Shown: piece by piece, positions 58,838 to 64,000 of the stretch
Layout of the letters: each line of letters begins with the position of its first letter
Position numbering within the stretch: position 1 is the stretch's first letter
Assembly (NCBI GenBank): GCA_030062745.1
Contig: CP099848.1
Coordinates: forward strand, 6,131,685 to 6,195,684
Source of the DNA: Capitulum mitella
Lineage: Eukaryota; Arthropoda; Thecostraca; Pollicipedomorpha; Pollicipedidae
Direction: 5' to 3'
Length of the DNA stretch: 64,000 nt
Notes under the pieces: generated by a model
What the model was told of the DNA's origin: nothing
The model's input: only the letters and a program-made list of their open reading frames with translations
Databases searched by the model: none
Program-made: the position numbers and the translations under genes

Positions 58838-61283
58838 CCCGCGCACGACCGTCGGTCGGCGACGATCACGCCCGACTGGAGAGGTGCGGTTCACCGCCTC
58901 CCCTCTAATTCACGAACAGTTGGTCGCATGGTAAAAATAAGCACACCGTTGGAAAGCTTGTAAGGAGTAGAGTTCGCAACTGCTCTCATTTTTAGTTTTA
59001 GGTAATATGTAAGCAATTTACGTCCTATATATGCTTTATCATAGCCAGCTGCATGAGACCGAGAAACGGCCTTAATCTTAACCCTATTCCCGGAGGGCTA
59101 GACGGTATGGCCGATTCCCGGCAGAGGGGGCGGATTCGGCCCCCCCCTGAGATCTCGAGAACTACGCGTCCGATTTTATCGCAACAAACGGCAATCGATT
59201 TGCCGTCACGTGAACCACATTTTTATAAAACGAAATTTTCAAAATTTTGAAATTTGTGGATACAGGGAGGGCAAAAATGTCAAAATGGGGGGCGCTTTTG
59301 GACTTCTTATAACTCCGTTGTTTATCGACCGATTTCGATGAAACTGGCATGAATCGAGAGATTATGGATAGGGCTTTTACCATGGGTCCGGAAATCTGAA
59401 ATTTTGAGAAAATTCATGGGCGTTCACAGGGTTTCAAAAACAGGAGGATTAGTTTTTTAACAACTGGATGAACAAAAGAGGCAAACACCCTTTTTTGGCT
59501 TCTGCTAGTCATATTATACTAAAGAAGTACAAATCGCATTGCAATGTTTGTATAATGTTAGCATAGGCGGTGCCAGGGACATCAAAAAGGGGGAACTGTC
59601 ATGGTCACACGTTTCTCAGATCAACTTGTGACCTTTGACCTTAAATGGCCTCCAGTGACCTTGGAGTCACTTGGAATGATCTCCTATGCATTTAATATTA
59701 TCTTTAAACATTTTCAATCGTTTGAATTCACTGTATTTCAAAAATTTCATTTTATGGCTATTGCGATATAGGGTACGCGCACTGACATTTTAGGTCATAG
59801 CTCCGTGACCCGACCTGATATCAAGCTGAAACTTGGTGCAGAAGTAGAAGAAGGCACCCTTCTACGTCATATATATTCCGGGTTTGGCATTTGTAAAAAC
59901 GGGGCCGAAATTATTGCGAAAAAACAAATTTTGACTTTTGACCTTGACCTGACCTTGTAAAATAACCTCAGGTGAACAAAATTTTATCTGCACATGGCCC
60001 AACTATTTAGCTATACATCCATATAAAGTTTTAAGTTCTATCTTAAAAACTCTGTTTTTGGCAGACATTTTCCTTTTACCCTTAACATGGCCAAAAATGG
60101 CATGAGGTGCCTCCCAAAAACGTTAACTGACTCCGCCCCTGAGCAAAGTAGAATTTTGAAATTTTGTCATAGCACGTAGAAGGAATAGCTAGGAAAAGTC
60201 ACCAAGTTTCGTGAAGCTGCGTTAAAAAGCCTGGAATTGGCAAGCAAAAAACCCGAGGGGGGGCGGATTTCGCCCCCCCCCCCTGCCGGGAATAGGGTTA
60301 AGGTGCTGTGACTAATAACGCATAGGTAAAGGCACCAGCGCACAGGTAAAGGTCCGCGGATGCCGACACACGTCTAATTTTTCAGATTTGTTGATTATAT
60401 ACGCCGAAACGTTGAGTACAAGACACGGCAATTTTCGCACCGGCTGTCGGCGGGCGCCGCAGCCGTACGCAGAAAAAAATTAACGGGAACTAATTTTACC
60501 GTTCCTTGATTTTCGCGACATAACCCTATCCATGTAAATTTTATTGATCTTAATGGTTCTTGCGACGGTTTTTCATTTTGGCTTAAATTTTGGAAAAATT
60601 CATTAGTTACCAAATTAGTTACTGATGTACACAATTGGCGGAGCTTTATTCGCGAGAGCCTGTTTATTTTCAAAACATGCAATTTTTTAAATTTTTTGAG
60701 GTTCCTGGTATTACTTACGTCTGTGCAAGCCAGTTCTGCCATTTTCTACCCATTCTGAGTAATTTACCGCTGGTTTTGACTGTGGTACATTTTGGCTCAC
60801 AACAGTTATTCGTGACCTGACCTCAGGTCAAAGGCTGGAAGTCATTGATACTTTGCCCAATGACGGTAGCTATATGTCTGCTTTACTCCACACTAAAAAT
60901 GTTATGGAAAATTCTGCCAATTTCCGAAAAAACGACGACATGTCTTAAAAATGGGCTTGACCTTAGGCCAATGACCTGGAAAATTCCGAAAAATCTGAGA
61001 TAGCAGATTTGTTGCATCTATCGAGACCACTAACCCCTGGAAGTATTATTGTGACATCTTGTTTTGCGAAAAAGTTACAGGGCGCTAAACTTTTTTGGAC
61101 ATAGGTCCGTTTGACCTGACCTAGGTCAGACATCTGACTTGACCTGAGGTCAAAACTTTGACGCAAGGTGAAAAAATGATCAAGCAAAAGGTACACGACG
61201 TTTCGTAGTGATGTGTTTGTTTGACCTCTCGCAATCCTAGAAAAACCTCAGGGGGGGGCAACTGCCCCCAAGTCGGGGGTGAG
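58838..61283 (-). mobile_element. TTAA family 2 element, copy H, interrupted by family 1 copy E
   Basis: Left end CCCGCGCACGACCG at 58838 beside TTCA (58834-58837); right end the complement of a CACCCCCGAC-type terminus beside TTAA (61284-61287). Removing copy E and one TTAA leaves about 1226 bp, the same as F and G. Orientation is opposite to F and G. Its two parts are 58838-59077 and 60302-61283. A 115-codon frame at 60395-60742 (minus) partly matches one in copy G. It sits inside the endonuclease region of a LINE. Confidence 0.88.
59082..60297 (+). mobile_element. TTAA family 1 element, copy E (full length, 1216 bp), nested in copy H
   Basis: Intact TTAA on both sides (59078-59081 and 60298-60301) and exact CCCTATTCCCGG termini. 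The undisturbed sequence in copy F shows the empty site: GGCCTGAATCTCAAGGGCTG (complement strand) versus GGCCTTAATCTTAA | E | TTAAGGTGCTG here, so TTAA was present once and is now doubled. The exact DR1 TGACCTTTGACCT lies at 59629-59641. By eye about nine-tenths identical to A; a young insertion. Confidence 0.95.
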
Positions 61284-62800
61284 TTAAAAGGAGGACTTTC
61301 ATATCGGTGCAATCTGTTATAATATGGCCCCTGTTGTCAACCGATGTGATGTGATGGGTCCAATCAGGACCACCAGCATTAACAGCTTCCAGGATGATGT
61401 AATTATTTGTGAGATGTGCTCCTGTTGGCCGAGATCCTATGAAAAACATCCGTCATCGCCTTTGGAAGGAAGGTGTAGACTGCATGCTTCGATGTCATTT
61501 CCGTTCAAACTCACTGAGTAAACTACTGTTTGTATGCTGCGCCTAAGTGTGATCAGTGACTGGAGAAAGTCGTCTGAAATGTACAGCGCCATTCCACGTG
61601 GAATCTCGGCCCACCTAAAACGTCAAAACCATGTAATCTGCAATTAAAAAGTGGCAAACTGTAATTTTCATTTGTGTGAAACCAAGTTCCTTCTACGACG
61701 ATGACGACAGACCTGTCATCATCGCCATAGAAGAACGAGCACCTTTGCCAAAAATTGCAAAAAAAAAATGATCTGATCTCGGCCCACTTTGATAAGGGTT
61801 CTCAACAGTCCTACTGAAGTAAAAGAGACATTGAACGAGTTTAAGAGGGACCGTCACCAGCACCAGCACAAGACCAACCCATGATGGGCGGTCATGGGAG
61901 CGCACCCGAGCCCCGATCATCCAGTGGGCGGGTCGGGTGCGAGGATCCGCTCGCTGGGACTGCCCGCCATCGACCGTCCTGTACCAGACCCGGTGCCGGG
62001 CGGCAGCCCCGGCTGGGGTCGGCTGGGTCCGCCCGTGTGGACGGTCCCGCCTGGGGACGGAATGAGCGGTCGGCCGGAGGTTAGCCGGTTGATCCCGCCC
62101 TCGGGCGGGTGACAGTCATCGGGCCGTCGGGCCAGAAGCCCTGTGAAGGAGCGACCGACCAGGATTTTGGAACTTCCGCTGGCTTGGATGTACATCCTTC
62201 TCATTGTTTGTAGAGACGGCAGTTCGGGGAATGGCTCTGTCTGTTTACTGCACTGATTGCAAGTATGTGTCTGAAACTGAGCTGTCTGTGCCTGTGCGTA
62301 AGTCGTACGTGCAGGGTTGGCTGGAGACATCACCGTTTTCCTGGCTTCCGGAAATGACCCACCAGTTTTCACTTGCACCCTGCAGATAGCTTTTCCAAGT
62401 GGGGCACTGCATTGCGTTGGTGGTGTGGTTCGTGCTACCGCATCTCAGGCACTCACTGGGGAGAAGCATGACATCCCTTCATGTGGAGCCTCTCCACACG
62501 TGCAGCATCTGGCCTCTTGCCGGCAGTGATTGCAACCTACCTCGAGCGGCACAGTGTTGGCGGGGCGTGGGTCATTAGCAGATCGAGCAGCCGCAGCGTC
62601 ATGCGAGTGATGATTATTACGCGTGGTCAGTGTCAGTTCCGGGTCGGTGTCCGAGTCATGACCCTTTTTACGCTTGTCCCTCTTCTCCATCGCGGGAGAG
62701 AGAGGAGAATCGGAGGAAGGAAGGAAAAATGTGAGCAGGAAAAAAACTAACAAAAAACCTCCTTGCCTGTCGGCGCAACGGGACAAAAAGCAAGAAGACG
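61284..62800 (-). mobile_element. LINE, first part: ORF1 zinc knuckles and start of endonuclease
   Basis: Reading down the minus strand: a basic start (MEKRDKRKKGHDSDTDPELT, from about 62692), then CNHCRQEARCCTCGEAPHEG, and in the overlapping frame CLRCGSTNHTTNAMQCPTW, zinc knuckles of the LINE ORF1 kind. A Pro/Gly-rich, GC-rich stretch follows (62200-61900), then endonuclease-like sequence: PLSKWAEIRSFF.., EGTWFHTNENYSLP (ETW box), MALYISDDFLQSL.., DIEACSLHLPSKGD and IILEAVNAGGPDWTHH (the DFNAHxPxW box, changed) with DNRGHIITDCTDMKVLLL at 61284. Frame changes separate these blocks. Clade: jockey/CR1-like by motif order. Reverse transcriptase is not in the window. Confidence 0.72.
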
Positions 62801-63944
62801 CAAGAAGACAGGAACCGCGTATTGAACGAAGAGAACCCCCTCCTCTAATCGCGAATCGTGTATGGGAGGAAAAGAAAAGATACCTTACCGAAAAGTAGTA
62901 GAGCTCGTTACCAATAACATTTCTGAAAATATCTCAAAATGTTAAGGAAATACAAGGGAGAATTTCAAAACTTAGGGCTTCTGTTGTTTTTTAATAGCTC
63001 ATCAGCTAATCTATATTTTGCCTCAAATTATGCCGTACACGATAGCTAATAAAATGTTTAACAACCGTTTTTAAGTGAAGTATTTTTTTTTACCTTCAGC
63101 GCGAGTCAGGTCAGGACATGTCATCGCTCCAAAGTGGTACATTTGCAAAATGTACGTCCTCTTTTTCTTCTTACTAATGAACACATCGTTATGGCTAATT
63201 TGCACTTAAGGGAGTGCTTATGAGATACCCAAGCACACTACAGATACCCAAACATGATTTCAGATCGGACCATAGGTGAGCTGAGGTCAAGGAAAGTTAA
63301 ATTTTCTAATGACCGGAATGGAAAATTCAAAGATTTAGCCAGGTCTACGTGGCAATTGGAATATTTTTCAGGGTTCTGGAAAGGCCAATGGAGGCAAACA
63401 GAGGTCATATGAGGTCGCCAGCAGACGGTCTACGACATCACTAGATGCACTTGCTGTGAGAGGAATAAGGTAGGCGCACATGACCACGTAAGAATTTTCT
63501 TTTAATGGAACTTTATTCTCACGGTTCATATCTCGCATTGTTTTTGCACATTGTAATGACCTGTTCAACGCCACAAAAACTCTTTAATGCATTGCTGAGA
63601 TCAAAAATGTCATTTGGCCTCGTATGATCTTTGATACTCTCGTTTTGCTATCCAAAGAGAGATAAGATTATTTTGGGCCATAAATTCGAATTCAGCACCT
63701 GTTCTAACGCTATAGAGCTGAAGCTTGATAACTGCGGGGAAAAGATTTGGGTTTATAACATGCACCCATATTGGTGGGTCATCACCTGAGCCAAGGTCAC
63801 ACATGCTAGGATGACATGATCGTAGCACATGTCAGGGGTTATGTTGCTGATAACATCTGAGCATCGCAATCCCGCAAAAATCCGTTCAAACCCAGGCAAA
63901 GTCCTACAAAGGGAGTCACCACTGACTCAGGTCATCTGACCTGA
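62801..63944. other. No recognisable feature
   Basis: AT-rich sequence with GGTCA motifs scattered from 63100 on. Frames are below 75 codons. The LINE 5' end may extend somewhat beyond 62800. Confidence 0.4.
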
Positions 63945-64000
63945 GGTCAGTGACCTGGAATTTTCCAAAAATCTGAAATAAAAAAGTTGTACCTTGTGTC
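63945..64000 (-). mobile_element. Family-2 fragment running off the window edge
   Basis: AGGTCAGTGACCTGGAATTT followed by TCCAAAAATCTGAAATA and GTTGTACC matches the order seen in copy H at about 60965-61020 (AATGACCTGGAAAATTCC, AAAAATCTGAGATA, GTTGCATC). Only about 55 bp are visible. Confidence 0.45.

Overview
The window looks like gene-poor intergenic or intronic DNA from a metazoan, most likely an invertebrate. The reasons are spliced-exon structure (acceptor and GT donor around a receptor-type coding block), LINE and Tc1/mariner relatives of the kind common in arthropods and other invertebrates, many microsatellites, and no operon-like packing. I cannot name the species. No rRNA, intact tRNA, CRISPR array or complete host gene was found. 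Only two short host-coding blocks can be argued for: a 206-bp exon of a natriuretic-peptide-receptor/guanylate-cyclase type ligand-binding domain (42136-42341, minus) and a possible C-terminal exon with one membrane segment (52646-52807, minus, unidentified).

Most recognisable content is repeats. Two families of about 1.2 kb, both ending in CCC and both sitting in TTAA targets (piggyBac-like non-autonomous elements by inference), dominate. Family 1 (termini CCCTATTCCCGG) has five full-length copies at 10483-11693, 14787-15993, 20543-21761, 57029-58231 and 59082-60297, plus older fragments near 1, 1.8, 4.6-5.4, 24.5 and 27.1 kb. Family 2 (termini CCCGC(C/G)C(C/A)CGAC) has three copies at 13433-14649, 54314-55521 and 58838-61283, plus a fragment at the right edge. 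The two families share an unusual plan: one end carries about 30 extra bases between the terminal repeat and a G-run/C-run inverted repeat.

At 58.4-62.8 kb there is a three-level nest: a broken LINE (ORF1 zinc knuckles and endonuclease, minus strand) is split in its endonuclease by family 2, which is itself split by family 1. Each insertion can be checked against its empty-site sequence within this window. Other LINE pieces lie at 23.1-23.7, 49.7-50.3 and 51.3-51.75 kb, and a dead Tc1/mariner-type transposase at 55.85-56.7 kb.

Two larger inverted structures have no family name I recognise: a 2.9-kb fold-back at 37994-40921 with roughly 0.8-kb arms, and a more decayed 1.3-kb one at 46005-47286. 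Tandem arrays occur at 2.2 kb (~62-bp unit), 18.2 kb (35-37-bp monomers arranged as dimers), 37.45 kb (20-bp unit) and 41.8 kb (30-bp unit, immediately beside the receptor exon). The remaining stretches hold only short chance reading frames.
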